Below, in pieces: positions 1 to 9,057 of a stretch of DNA of 64,000 nucleotides. A program made the position numbers and the translations under genes. This DNA comes from Moesziomyces globuligerus (Eukaryota; Basidiomycota; Ustilaginomycetes; Ustilaginales; Ustilaginaceae): assembly GCA_030849465.1 (NCBI GenBank), contig JARVLF010000013.1, positions 434,001 to 498,000 on the forward strand. The letters are read 5' to 3'. The notes below the pieces were generated by a model. It did no database searches. It was not told where the DNA came from and worked only from the letters and a program-made list of their open reading frames with translations. Positions within the stretch are counted from its first letter, which is position 1. Every line of letters begins with the position of its first letter.

Positions 1-494
1 GTTTGGATGTGGCTGTGTGGGTGTGTGGGTGTGTGGGTGTGTGGCTGTGTGGGTGTGTGGTGGCGGTGATTGGTTGGTGGTGAGCGAGAGGGTGGAGGGT
101 ATTGAGAGTGGATGATGGTGTGATTTGGGGAGGTGTGGGGGTGTGAGACTTGGGTTATGGGTGCGTGTGATGTTTGGCATTGGTTGGGTTAGGCTTGTAT
201 ACTCGATATCTGTGTATGATCTGTGCTTGGTCTATTGTCCTATGCATGGTCTACACCTTCTATGGGTGGTTTATGGTTTTCTGCGAAATGATTTGGGCGG
301 AGCTACTCGATCTCGCATCGCTACCAAGACTCCGCTCATCTTACATCGAGGCACCGACACTCTTGTCACGCATTGCTTTGCATCCGGCAAGGAAGGTCGA
401 TCGATTCAGATTTGCACGCCACTCGCCGGATCCAAGCCACAGGTCCAAAACAAAGGTATCTATCTATCAGCATCCAACCCCGCACCCCCCGATC
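1..494. other. 3' flank of the forkhead gene, no gene seen
   Basis: After the GT-rich repeat there is T/G-rich, then mixed sequence up to the stop codon of the minus-strand forkhead gene. Open frames here do not resemble any known family. The tract probably contains that gene's 3' UTR. Confidence 0.5.
13..63. repeat. GT/G-rich 8-bp tandem repeat
   Basis: Imperfect copies of GTGTGGGT run from near the window edge. The strand is G/T-only apart from two C interruptions. The tract lies in the 3' flank of the forkhead gene. It is not the TTAGGG fungal telomere motif. Confidence 0.8.
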
Positions 495-886
495 TTAGGC
501 GCCAGACTGGGGCGGCGGGAGCTGAAAGTCGCCAAGGTCACGCAAACCCTCCGAGGTTCTACGCTTTCGCGAGCCCTCGCCACCCAACTGCCCCAGCGCC
601 GACGACGCATTGTTAGCCTCGCTCCCATCATTCGCCTGCACGAGCGGCGGCGTGAACGAGAACCACGTCGAATCGGCCGGCGAAGGCCCCTCGAGCCCAT
701 TGCTCGGCGCAAACGGACTCGAGCCCGCAAAGTTGGCCGCAAAACCCCCCGCCATACCACCACCGCCGTTGTTCTGCCCCGCCTGCTGCGCCTCCTGCTG
801 CTGCTGCTGACCCGGTGCTTGCTGCGACTGCTGAGACTGCGCCTGCTGCTGTTGCGACATTGGCTGCTGCTGCGACGGCTGCTGCG

Positions 887-927
<41 letters not shown>

Positions 928-1112
928 GGTCCACCCTGCGACGGCTGCGCCGCGTTGTTCGACGCGTGATTTGGATTCGGGTTCTGGTTCTGGTTGCCTT
1001 CCTGCGGCGCATTCGGCCGTTGAGGCTGGCCTCCCATCTGCTGCGCATTCTGCTGCATGTTAGCATAGATGCCGGCACCAAAGCTTTGGTACGCATTATT
1101 GTTGGCGCCCTG

Positions 1113-1158
<46 letters not shown>

Positions 1159-2639
1159 GGTTGCGGCTGTTGCCCTCCTTGCTGCTGCTGCTGCTGCTGA
1201 TTCTGGAGAAGCGTGTAGGCGCCGGGAAGACTACCACCAAACGGATGGTTGTTTTGCTCCATGTTGTAGGCGCCCATGCCCAAGTTGACCTGGCCGTTGT
1301 TGTTGGCGGTGGCGCTGTTGTTGTTGGCGGCGTTGGCAAAGGCATTGGCGTCGAAGCCCGGGATGCCAGCAAACAGCGCCGAGTAGTCGTTGTTGCCAAA
1401 GTTGGCAAAGGCAGCCAGGTTGGCCATCGAGAGGTCCTGGCCCTGCGCGGGGAAGGGCATGGACTGAGGACCGCCGAGGTGCGGCATGCTCTGCGCCGAG
1501 CCCAGCGGCTGCGGCGCTGTGCCCTGCATGAAGCCAAGGTTGGCAAAGTTCTGCGCCATGTTTGCCTGCGCGTTCTGAGCCTGGTCTTGCATCGAGGGCG
1601 AGACGACAGCGTGCTGCTGGCCGAGGTTGAGATTTGGGTCGTCGGCGCCTCCGCCGAGCGAGAGATTGCTTGGGAGCGCGCTGGGCTGCGACGAGTTGTG
1701 GCCGCCGACCATGGGCATGGGGTCGGTGAAGTTGAAGTTGTTGGCGAGCGGGCTGCCGTACTGCGAGGCGTGGTTGAGGCCGAGGCCGAGCGGCGAGGTG
1801 CGCTGGCTGTGGTTCTGGTGGGTGTGCGAGTTCTGGATGAGGTAAGGTGGGTTGGTGGTGTGGGACGCGTTGCCGAACTTGGAGCTGACGGTGCGCACGG
1901 GCGAGCCGTGGATGCTGCTCGGGCCGGCACTGCCGGCGCGGCTGTGCGCGTTGTTCTTGACCACGTTGGCGACGCGGCCGGTCTTCCACGCCTCTTGCGC
2001 CTCGGGGCTGAGCGTCCACCAGCTGCCCTTGCCGGCGGCGCTGCTGGGCCTTGGCACCTTGACAAAGAGGTTGCCCTTGATGGAGAGCGTCGACTTGATG
2101 CGGTTCTTGACGCGCGCCTCCCAGTCCTTGCCAAAGGCCCACTCGCGGATCTCGGGGAACTTGGAGCACATGCCCTCGAAGAGGTCCTGGATGACGAGAC
2201 GACCGCTTTCACTCTCGGCGATGGTCTGGCAGATCATCTCGCTCCAGTTGAGGCGCTTTCCGGTGATGGCGCTGGCGGCCACACGCGAGTTGCCGCCGGG
2301 CGTGGAAGTGCCCGTACCGGGTAGGCGGCGCGGAGTGGCGCCGGGGGACGAGGCGGCCGAGTTGGGAAGGCTGATCGAGTAGTCGGAGAGCGCGGAGCTG
2401 AGGGCATGTGGATTGAGGTGGGCAGGGATGGCGGCGGTGCCGCCCGTAGCTGCGTACTGGGAGAGCTGAGCATTGGCATAGGCGAGCGCCGAGGCGGTGT
2501 AGGCACCCGAAGGGGAGGCGGGTGCGGTGAGCGAGGTACCTGGGATTGGGTTGGAGAACTGGTGGGTGGGGCCCGGGCCGATGGCTGGGCTGTTGGCGCC
2601 GGAGCCCTGGTAGGAGGCCATGGTGGCATTCATGTCCAT
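495..2639 (-). CDS. Forkhead-domain transcription factor with polyglutamine tracts
   Basis: Intronless 714-residue protein, probably a nuclear DNA-binding regulator. Residues about 127-220 form a forkhead winged helix: the core begins LNWSEMICQTIAE, continues through a helix-3-like NRIKSTLS and ends near KGSWWTL. The rest is low-complexity Gln/Asn/Gly/Pro with two pure runs of 13 CAG codons and a shorter one. A basic RKRR near residue 698 could be a nuclear signal. The frame stays open to 2645, but that codon is TTG; the first ATG is at 2639 (MDMNATMAS). The gene is divergent from the deubiquitinase across a 2.2 kb interval. The forkhead assignment is firm. Which fungal forkhead subfamily it belongs to cannot be judged here, and target genes are unknown. 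Confidence 0.88.
888..926 (+). repeat. (CTG)13 trinucleotide repeat encoding polyQ on the minus strand
   Basis: Thirteen uninterrupted CTG units, read as CAG (Gln) in the minus-strand forkhead gene. A pure run of this kind is prone to length variation. Confidence 0.9.
1116..1154 (+). repeat. Second (CTG)13 repeat encoding polyQ on the minus strand
   Basis: Thirteen CTG units, again CAG in the forkhead frame, followed at 1182-1199 by six more units. Together they make a Gln-dominated region around residues 480-510. Confidence 0.9.
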
Positions 2640-3355
2640 CTCCAATGAGCTCGGGCGAGCGATCCGAGCAGGCTACGTGCGGATGTGTGTGGACCGCGGA
2701 TGGAGTGGATGAAAATGGGAGGAGACGATGGCTGAGTTGGCTGGGGATGGCTTGCAACGGCCGATAAGGCTTTGTCACTGGCAAGGCCCGCAGACGGAAG
2801 GATCGAGAACGATCAAAGGCTGAGGTGACGGAAGGATCAGCGCGAGTGGTGCGTGATCAGAGGCTGACAGCGGACGCGCGGAAAAGGCGGTGTCGGATAG
2901 GCAGCCGAAGTCGTAAAGACCGAGTGGATGCGGCTTCAAGGTTTGCGCGTAAACGAGCAGTGACGGCGCCAAGGGCACGGTGACAATACAGAGAGCCAAG
3001 TCGTAGTCGAGAGAGAGACGGCGACGATCGGAATGGATCCAGTCGCCAAGCCGAGAAGAGAGGGCTGAATGTGTTGGTATCGGAGAATCGCCGATGCGGA
3101 TGCAGAGCGTCGAGAGGCGAATGGCGAATGGCGAACGGCAGTGGAGTGATGGTGATGCGTATGGCGCCGGCTTCGGGTGGATCCGACGATTCCGCACGAT
3201 GGACCGGGGAGAGCTTCGAAGAGGCCGAGGGGATCCGAGATGGTGAGTGTGAGGGCGGGAGATGTGTGACGAGCGAGTCGAGTGAGAGCGCAGAGCCAGG
3301 AGCGAGCGACGGCGACGGTCAGGGCAACAGTAGCAGCAGGGGCGGCAGCGTCTGC

Positions 3356-3397
3356 GAGTTGGAGCTGGAGCTGGAGCTGGAGCTGGAGCTGGAGCTA
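3356..3397. repeat. GAGCTG hexanucleotide repeat
   Basis: Seven adjoining six-base units (GAGTTG, five GAGCTG, GAGCTA) lie in the intergenic region upstream of the forkhead gene. Confidence 0.85.
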
Positions 3398-4750
3398 GAG
3401 CGAAAGCGCGGAGGAGAGAGAGAGGGAGAGCCAGAGGCGATCGACCGCGTAGTGCTGCCGAGCTCTTGCGGACGCGGGGATACAGTAGCGCTGCAAGGCG
3501 ACGGGCGCGGGCGCGGACGCGAGGCAGCGAGGCAGCGACGCAGCGACGCATCTGCAGAGCTTGGTTGGAGCGCGCCCGTGTGGAGCAGCATCAGCAGCAG
3601 CAGTAGCGGCAGTAGCGGCAGGCGGCCTTGGGACGTCAGTGAGTCGAGTCGAGGGACGGGCGCCGCGTGCATAGAGCGGTGCTCGTAGCCACACCTACAG
3701 TAGCGACGCGGAGTCGTCTTGTCGTCTCAGCTAAGGCGCCGTTGGAAGCGCGTCCAGGCCCGCAAGATGCAGACTGGCTTGCGCTGGAGCACCGACATGG
3801 GACCGACTGGTGCATTGCGTAGCTTCAGACTGCAGCGCTGCTCGATTGCGCTACGAATTGGGCTGCTGCGCTTCGGGAGTATTACCGGCGCTCAGCCCGC
3901 CCGGCCCTGGCCTGGCTCCAGGGCGGTCGAGTCGCCCCGACCTGACAAATGCGGTTGCGAAAGCGAGTCGGATTGAAATGACGATTACAACCTCTCGTCG
4001 AAATGTATTTCACGCCTGCTGCATGCAGCGCCCAATCACCTCGACCCGTCGTGGCCAAGGCACGAGATCACCCGCGTCCAGCGGCAGCCATCCTGAACCT
4101 GCATCAGCGGTGCTTTCAACAGGCAGTCAGCGTCCTGACGATACTGTACCCTCGAGATCAGCCGAGGCAGAGCGCTCCATTGTGTTGGCACGACTCGATG
4201 GCGCAGCATCCGCTCCCATGCCGATTCATCGCCATGGCCATCCGGCTCGATCAGATCGTTGCGTCGGGGCGCCAACCCACGCGCCCCGCCCACACGGCCG
4301 AGCTTGCGAAGCCTGCGACCCTACCTCTTCGAGTGCTGGCATCTTAGCCTACAGCCTTATGCTTGCACAGTTTACAGCTAGAGCCAAGCCAGAAGGCCAC
4401 AGAGACAGGCGCATGGGCGACCTATCCCCGATGTGCTGTTGAAGCGGGTTGGACGTGAATGTGTTACGTCGAATCTATTCGACACGAGTGGAGGCCGGGC
4501 CAAAATGACGACACGCAGCGGGCTGAGCTTGGACTTGCTTCGAGCTCCAAAAAAGACCGACTCACGGACTCGAGCATGATCAGCAAAAGTTGCTCGACGT
4601 TGGCAGCCGCAACTGCATGCTTTACCCGGGACCTCATCACACACCCCAACGATCGCCAGCGGCGCATAGCATTGCCATATCACATGCTGCATATGCTGCA
4701 AAACAACCCACGCTGCACCCCGTCCGTTTCGAAATCACCATAGCCGGCGG

Positions 4751-4819
4751 ATGGTCCTGCTCGCCCTGCTCGCCCTGCTCGCCCTGCTGGCCCTGCTCGA
4801 GCTCTCGATACGGCCGTGA
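4751..4819 (+). CDS. Candidate upstream ORF encoding a 22-residue Leu/Ala peptide
   Basis: An ATG at 4751 opens a 22-codon frame closed by TGA at 4817-4819, only five bases before the deubiquitinase ATG at 4825 and in a different frame. The peptide is built from repeated Leu-Leu-Ala units because it lies on a 9-bp tandem repeat, so it resembles a bare hydrophobic segment. If the mRNA begins upstream of 4751, this uORF could limit or couple initiation at the main start. Its presence in the transcript is not shown by sequence. It could be only a by-product of the repeat. Confidence 0.4.
   Translation: MVLLALLALLALLALLELSIRP
4756..4800. repeat. 9-bp tandem repeat (CCTGCTCGC, five copies)
   Basis: Five adjoining copies, the fourth and fifth slightly diverged, end 24 bases before the deubiquitinase ATG. 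The repeat underlies the upstream ORF. Confidence 0.85.
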
Positions 4820-4824
4820 CAGGG

Positions 4825-6966
4825 ATGGGAGAATACCGGTTCGTGCTCGTCAACCCGCCGGTCCGTCCAGCCTATCCCCTGTTTGGCGTACTGCCCGTCC
4901 CCGTGAGCTTGCCCGTGCAAGCTGCGCTCGTGCTCGGCGCTCTCCTGCTCGTCCTGCTCGCCGCGCTCGCCTACCGAGACATGCTCAAACCCGGTCTGCA
5001 TGCTGCTTCGCGCCTCCATCCGTATACCCCCTCGGCGTCACGCAGCGATGCCAACGGCGCCTCCCAGTCGCTCCGGCGCGCGCGGTCCGTAGCCTCATCC
5101 TCAGCCAGCACTCCTACCTTAGCCGCCAAAACGCTGGCCAATCCCAAGTACAACGGCCTGCGCAATACGGGCAATACGTGCTTCTTCAACTCGACGCTGC
5201 AGTCGATCTCGGCGCTGCACGTGTATCGTCGCTATCTCTGCTTGCTCGTCGACGAGGCGGAGCGTTCGGATACACCGACGCCCGTCATCGATGCGGTGCT
5301 CGAGCTCATCCAACAGCTCGCCACGCCCGCCGAACGCAGCCACGCCATCAATCCGATCGCGCTCGTCCGCGCGCTGCAGAATCTGCCCTCGTCGTCGATT
5401 CGTAGCCTCGTCGGTGCTCACCAGCAGCAGGACGCTCACGAGCTCTTTGCGCTCCTCAACGAAGCCGTCGACGCCGAAGCCAAAGCCATCCAGAACGACA
5501 AGGCACAACGCCTCGAATCCGACCATGCTGGCCTCCGCGCCCTCATGGCTCCCTCGCTCCCCTGGAGCGGTCGTGCAGTCTACGCCGATCCGGCTCAGGC
5601 CAAGAGCGCGTTGACAGCGCGCGCATCGATGAGCTCTCTGCCTCCTCTCGTACTGCCCTCGGGAGGAGACGAGATGCAAGGTACAGACACGGGCGCCTCG
5701 AGAGGTAGCGAGACGCTCGTCATCTCTCCGTTCGACGCGTTGCTGGCGCAGCGCACCATCTGCCTCGACTGCGGCTACTGCGAGGCGATCCGCCACTTTT
5801 CCGCCTCGGAACTCTCGCTCTCGGTGCCGGCGAGCCACGTGCGCACGCGCACCTCGGAGCTCACCGGCACCTCGGCATGTTCGCTCCAAGAGTGTCTCGC
5901 GCAGTGGTCCGAGCTCGAGCAGGTGGATTGGATCTGCTGGAACTGTACGCTGCGCAATACGCTCGACGCCGTCACCGCCGACCTCGCATCCCGCGCGCCT
6001 GCCTCCGAGCCTCGCAAGCAGAACGGCAAGCCAAAGACCGCAGAGCCCAACGGATCGACAGGTCTGACGCCCGCCAAGAAGAAGCGCCTCGCACAGCTGC
6101 GCTCCAGGGAGGCGAGGCTCGTGCGCATCATCGAGTCCGGACTCTCCGAGGACGAGCTACGCCAGGCTGCGGACGAGCCGGCGTCGCCGTGGCATGGCGT
6201 GCTCAACAACATCCAGCTCAAAAAAAGCCCTAGCAGGCTATCCACCAAACAGATCATGGTCTCGAGACCACCGAGGATCCTCGCGCTGCATCTGAATCGG
6301 TCCTCGTACTCGGCTTCCGCCTGGGCACCCGCCAAGAACAATCGCCATGTGCTCTTTCCCGAGTACCTCGACCTCGCCGAAGTGACGCTGCAGGGAAGCA
6401 TCTCGCTCGACGGACGCCAGGCCATGAACGCCGCTCTGCGACAGAGCCTACCACGACCACCGCAACCACCACCACCGTCAGTACCGTCAGTACCATCAGG
6501 ATCATCGGGACTGGGCGAAAGCGAGGAAGCGGGGTCGAAGTCGGTCTATCGTCTGGCGGCGATCGTGGTGCACTATGGATCGCATTCGTTCGGACACTAT
6601 GTGGCCTTCAAGCGGGTGTCGCAGTCAGCGGGGTTGCAGGGGGTGGGTGAGGAGGACGACGAAGCGTGGCTGCGCATCTCGGACGAGAGTGTATCCAAGA
6701 CGTCCATCGCTCAGGTCAAGCAGGAGAATCCGTACATGCTCTTCTACGAACTCCTCCCCGAGAGACAGGTGGCCCCAGACAAGATGCAGATCCATCTGCC
6801 ACAAGATGCGGATTACAAGACTCTGCAACAGGCCATCGCCAACGCGATGACTGTCGACGCTCAATCGGATAGCCCAGAGCCATCGTCAAGAGCAAGCCCA
6901 GTACCTCCGCTTCATCGACTCCGACCGCGCACAGTTCACCGGTGGAGCACCCCTCCCATCGCCTAA
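4825..6966 (+). CDS. Membrane-anchored ubiquitin-specific protease, USP30/Ubp1-like
   Basis: Intronless 713-residue cysteine protease that removes ubiquitin. A hydrophobic segment at about residues 29-50 follows a short N-terminus, so the catalytic domain is expected in the cytosol on the outer mitochondrial or ER membrane. The Cys box GLRNTGNTCFFNSTLQSI places catalytic Cys119; QQQDAHELF follows. CLDC (from residue 313) and CWNC (from residue 371) form a zinc ribbon. The His box ends in GHYVAF with His591. The third catalytic position is Ser619 in WLRISDESV, as in mitochondrial USP30, rather than the usual Asp or Asn. The open frame begins at a GTG at 4816; the first ATG is 4825. It converges on the J-domain gene 103 bp downstream. 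The USP family is certain; the USP30 or Ubp1/Ubp16 subgroup is inferred from the anchor and Ser619. Confidence 0.9.
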   Translation: MGEYRFVLVNPPVRPAYPLFGVLPVPVSLPVQAALVLGALLLVLLAALAYRDMLKPGLHAASRLHPYTPSASRSDANGASQSLRRARSVASSSASTPTLAAKTLANPKYNGLRNTGNTCFFNSTLQSISALHVYRRYLCLLVDEAERSDTPTPVIDAVLELIQQLATPAERSHAINPIALVRALQNLPSSSIRSLVGAHQQQDAHELFALLNEAVDAEAKAIQNDKAQRLESDHAGLRALMAPSLPWSGRAVYADPAQAKSALTARASMSSLPPLVLPSGGDEMQGTDTGASRGSETLVISPFDALLAQRTICLDCGYCEAIRHFSASELSLSVPASHVRTRTSELTGTSACSLQECLAQWSELEQVDWICWNCTLRNTLDAVTADLASRAPASEPRKQNGKPKTAEPNGSTGLTPAKKKRLAQLRSREARLVRIIESGLSEDELRQAADEPASPWHGVLNNIQLKKSPSRLSTKQIMVSRPPRILALHLNRSSYSASAWAPAKNNRHVLFPEYLDLAEVTLQGSISLDGRQAMNAALRQSLPRPPQPPPPSVPSVPSGSSGLGESEEAGSKSVYRLAAIVVHYGSHSFGHYVAFKRVSQSAGLQGVGEEDDEAWLRISDESVSKTSIAQVKQENPYMLFYELLPERQVAPDKMQIHLPQDADYKTLQQAIANAMTVDAQSDSPEPSSRASPVPPLHRLRPRTVHRWSTPPIA

Positions 6967-7069
6967 ACCCACACGCGCGTGCTCACGCTCTCACCACACA
7001 CGCTCAATGCAATGCGACTCGACGTCGTAACCTGACCGATGCTCGGATATTCTGCGCGGCGCCGGTTGG

Positions 7070-8581
7070 CTACCAGGGATGCTTGGGGGGCGAGTTGGGC
7101 GGATGAGCCGACTTGTGCTGGTCGCGGCTCTTGGAGGCGTTTGTTTCGACCTTGACATAGTCGTCGTTTGCGGCGTCTGTCTTTGCGTTGATGGCGGGCT
7201 CTTGGTTGTCCTTTTTTACAGCGAGGTAGATTTCGCCGACGATACCGAGCGCCTGCGCCCGAAGTCGCTGCGTATCCTTGCCGACCTTTGCGTCGTAGAG
7301 GACGGCCTCGGAGACTTCGCGGATGACGCTCTCGACCTCGAGCTTGGCGCCCTTGAAGAGCGCGCGCATGCCCTTTTCGGCGGCCTGCTCTTCGAGCTCA
7401 CGCTTGCGCTCCACCGTGATACCGCTCTCCTCGGCCTTGGCCAGCTCCTCGAACACGCTCTTGAGCTCCAGCGCCGCACGCACCGTCGAGACCGTCTCGC
7501 GCACCACGTGGATGCTCGACGCCGCCGAGTGAAACACGCCGCCAAACGAGCCGAGGAATCCGGTCGACGCGAGGTAGTGCTTCGACTTGGCCGAATACAC
7601 GAATCCGACCGCATTGAGCAGCTCGACGCCGTACGACTCGTGCTTGAGCTCCTCGGCCTCGAGCCGGGTGATCTCGCGGAACGACTCCTCCACCTGCCGC
7701 TCGAGCGCGGCATCGTTGGCGTGGCGCACGCTCTCGGTGTAGATGCTCAGCTTGCGCACCAGCTTCTCCACCAGCTTGGCCACGCGCTCCTGGCGCTGCT
7801 TCTCGCGCTCGGCCGTCTGCTTGCGCTCCTTCTCCTCCTTGGCCGCCTTCTGCTCGGGCGTCAGCGTCGGTTTCGCCGCTGCGTCTGCTGTTGCTGCGGC
7901 CTCGCCACCTTGCGTCGCGGCGGCGTCGCCGTTGGCCTGACGCTCGAGATCGTCCGAATCCTGCTGGAGCGCCTCCTTCATGTCCTTGCCGATCGAGATG
8001 GTGCCGATGATGTCGGCGAAGCGCTCGCCGCCGAAGAGCGAGCCAAAGACCTCCTCGGGATCGACAAAGCCGTCTTCGGGCGTGAGGCCCGGGGTGCTAG
8101 CGCCAAACTCGTTGTACTTGTGCCGCAACTCGGCGTCCGAGAGCACGTGGTAGGCGGTGGCGAGCGCCTTGAACTTCTCCTCGCCCTCTGCGTCGTTGGG
8201 ATTCTTGTCCGGATGCAGCTTGATGGCGAGCTTGCGGTAGGCGCGCTTGATCTCGTCGAGCGTCGCCGAGGCGGGCACGCCGAGGATGTCGTAGTAGCTC
8301 ATGTCGAGCGGATTGTCGTCGGTGCCGATGCGGCGCTTGCGTGCGACGTCCCTGCCGCCGGACTTGCGCGCCTCGCGCACGAGCTTGGTGGCGCCGGGCG
8401 GCTCGAACTGCTTGTGGCAGCTGCAGCAGGTGACGGTGAACGAGGTCTCGTGCGACGGGAGCGCGGCGAGCTCGGCAGCCGAGGGCGGCAGGTACTCGAT
8501 CGAAGAACGGCATGTGGTGTACGGACACGAGACCGAGACGTAGGCCTGCTTGGGCCGCGAGGCGACGTTGATGGACGCCAT
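7070..8581 (-). CDS. J-domain co-chaperone with DnaJ-X domain, Caj1/Djp1-like
   Basis: Intronless, 503 residues. The J domain spans about 94-160 ([10 protein letters not shown] start, HPD in [10 protein letters not shown]), so the protein should stimulate an Hsp70 ATPase. A charged Lys/Glu/Ala region about 235-290 leads into a C-terminal DnaJ-X region, the architecture of yeast Caj1 and Djp1. Unusually, the J domain is preceded by about 90 residues with Cys19, Cys24, Cys52, Cys53 and Cys55, suggesting a small zinc ribbon. The ATG at 8581 ([10 protein letters not shown]) is chosen because the frame upstream to 9079 runs through a GCA microsatellite and looks untranslated. The gene is divergent from LAS1, with 476 bp between start codons. 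Confidence 0.87.
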   Translation of the reverse strand: MASINVASRPKQAYVSVSCPYTTCRSSIEYLPPSAAELAALPSHETSFTVTCCSCHKQFEPPGATKLVREARKSGGRDVARKRRIGTDDNPLDMSYYDILGVPASATLDEIKRAYRKLAIKLHPDKNPNDAEGEEKFKALATAYHVLSDAELRHKYNEFGASTPGLTPEDGFVDPEEVFGSLFGGERFADIIGTISIGKDMKEALQQDSDDLERQANGDAAATQGGEAAATADAAAKPTLTPEQKAAKEEKERKQTAEREKQRQERVAKLVEKLVRKLSIYTESVRHANDAALERQVEESFREITRLEAEELKHESYGVELLNAVGFVYSAKSKHYLASTGFLGSFGGVFHSAASSIHVVRETVSTVRAALELKSVFEELAKAEESGITVERKRELEEQAAEKGMRALFKGAKLEVESVIREVSEAVLYDAKVGKDTQRLRAQALGIVGEIYLAVKKDNQEPAINAKTDAANDDYVKVETNASKSRDQHKSAHPPNSPPKHPW

Positions 8582-8727
8582 CTTGCTGCTGGATTGAGGA
8601 TGCTCAGCGTGCTCAGCGTGCTCAGCAACCGAGGGCAGGGTGATGGTGAAAAGGAAAGAGTCTCGAAGAGGAGCCGAGGTCAGAGCAGTGATAGCCGACT
8701 GTCGCGTGAGAAAAGCGCCGCTGAGCT

Positions 8728-8760
<33 letters not shown>

Positions 8761-9057
8761 CAGAAATGCGAAGTGCGTCACACTCTCTCTGCCTGTTGAT
8801 CGGCTTGATCGGGACCTGGATCTGGCTCCAAATTTTGATCAAGCGGCGAGTCGAGCTGAGCTCGGGAGGCGGAAGTGTCAGAGAAGTGTCAGCTCTCGGA
8901 TTTTTTCGTTTCTGTCGAGAAGGTGCCGGTGGAGCAACACGGCGCATCGAGGCCAAAGACGAAGCCTCTCGCCTCACCACTCGATCCGACTCAACTCGAC
9001 TCAGCCTTTGTCTCCCCCAACCATCACTAGCATAGTGCCGCCTGGCGCTCCGACACG
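8582..9057. other. Divergent promoter region, J-domain gene / LAS1
   Basis: This 476 bp between two start codons must hold both promoters. It contains a 9-bp repeat (TGCTCAGCG, three copies, 8601-8627) and a GCA microsatellite. No TATA box stands out. Confidence 0.55.
8728..8759. repeat. GCA trinucleotide microsatellite
   Basis: About ten GCA units lie between two divergent genes. They are untranslated if the J-domain gene starts at 8581. Confidence 0.85.

Larger units (their letters stand above)
2640..4824. other. Long divergent intergenic region (forkhead / deubiquitinase)
   Basis: About 2.2 kb between two divergent genes. It holds a GAGCTG hexamer repeat, a nonamer repeat and a short upstream ORF next to the deubiquitinase. 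Several open frames exist on both strands, for example 2775-3551 on the minus strand, but they are Ser/Leu/Arg-rich translations of repeat-like DNA and match no family I know. A long regulatory or 5' UTR region is the likeliest reading. Confidence 0.5.

Noticed and set aside
174..2324. 716-codon plus-strand frame opposite the forkhead gene
   Set aside because: Leu/Arg-rich translation of CTG repeats and of the antisense of G/C-ending codons. The minus strand carries the real forkhead domain.
2775..3551. 258-codon minus-strand frame upstream of the forkhead gene
   Set aside because: Translates the GAGCTG repeat and flanks into Ala/Pro/Leu/Ser; likely 5' UTR or promoter.
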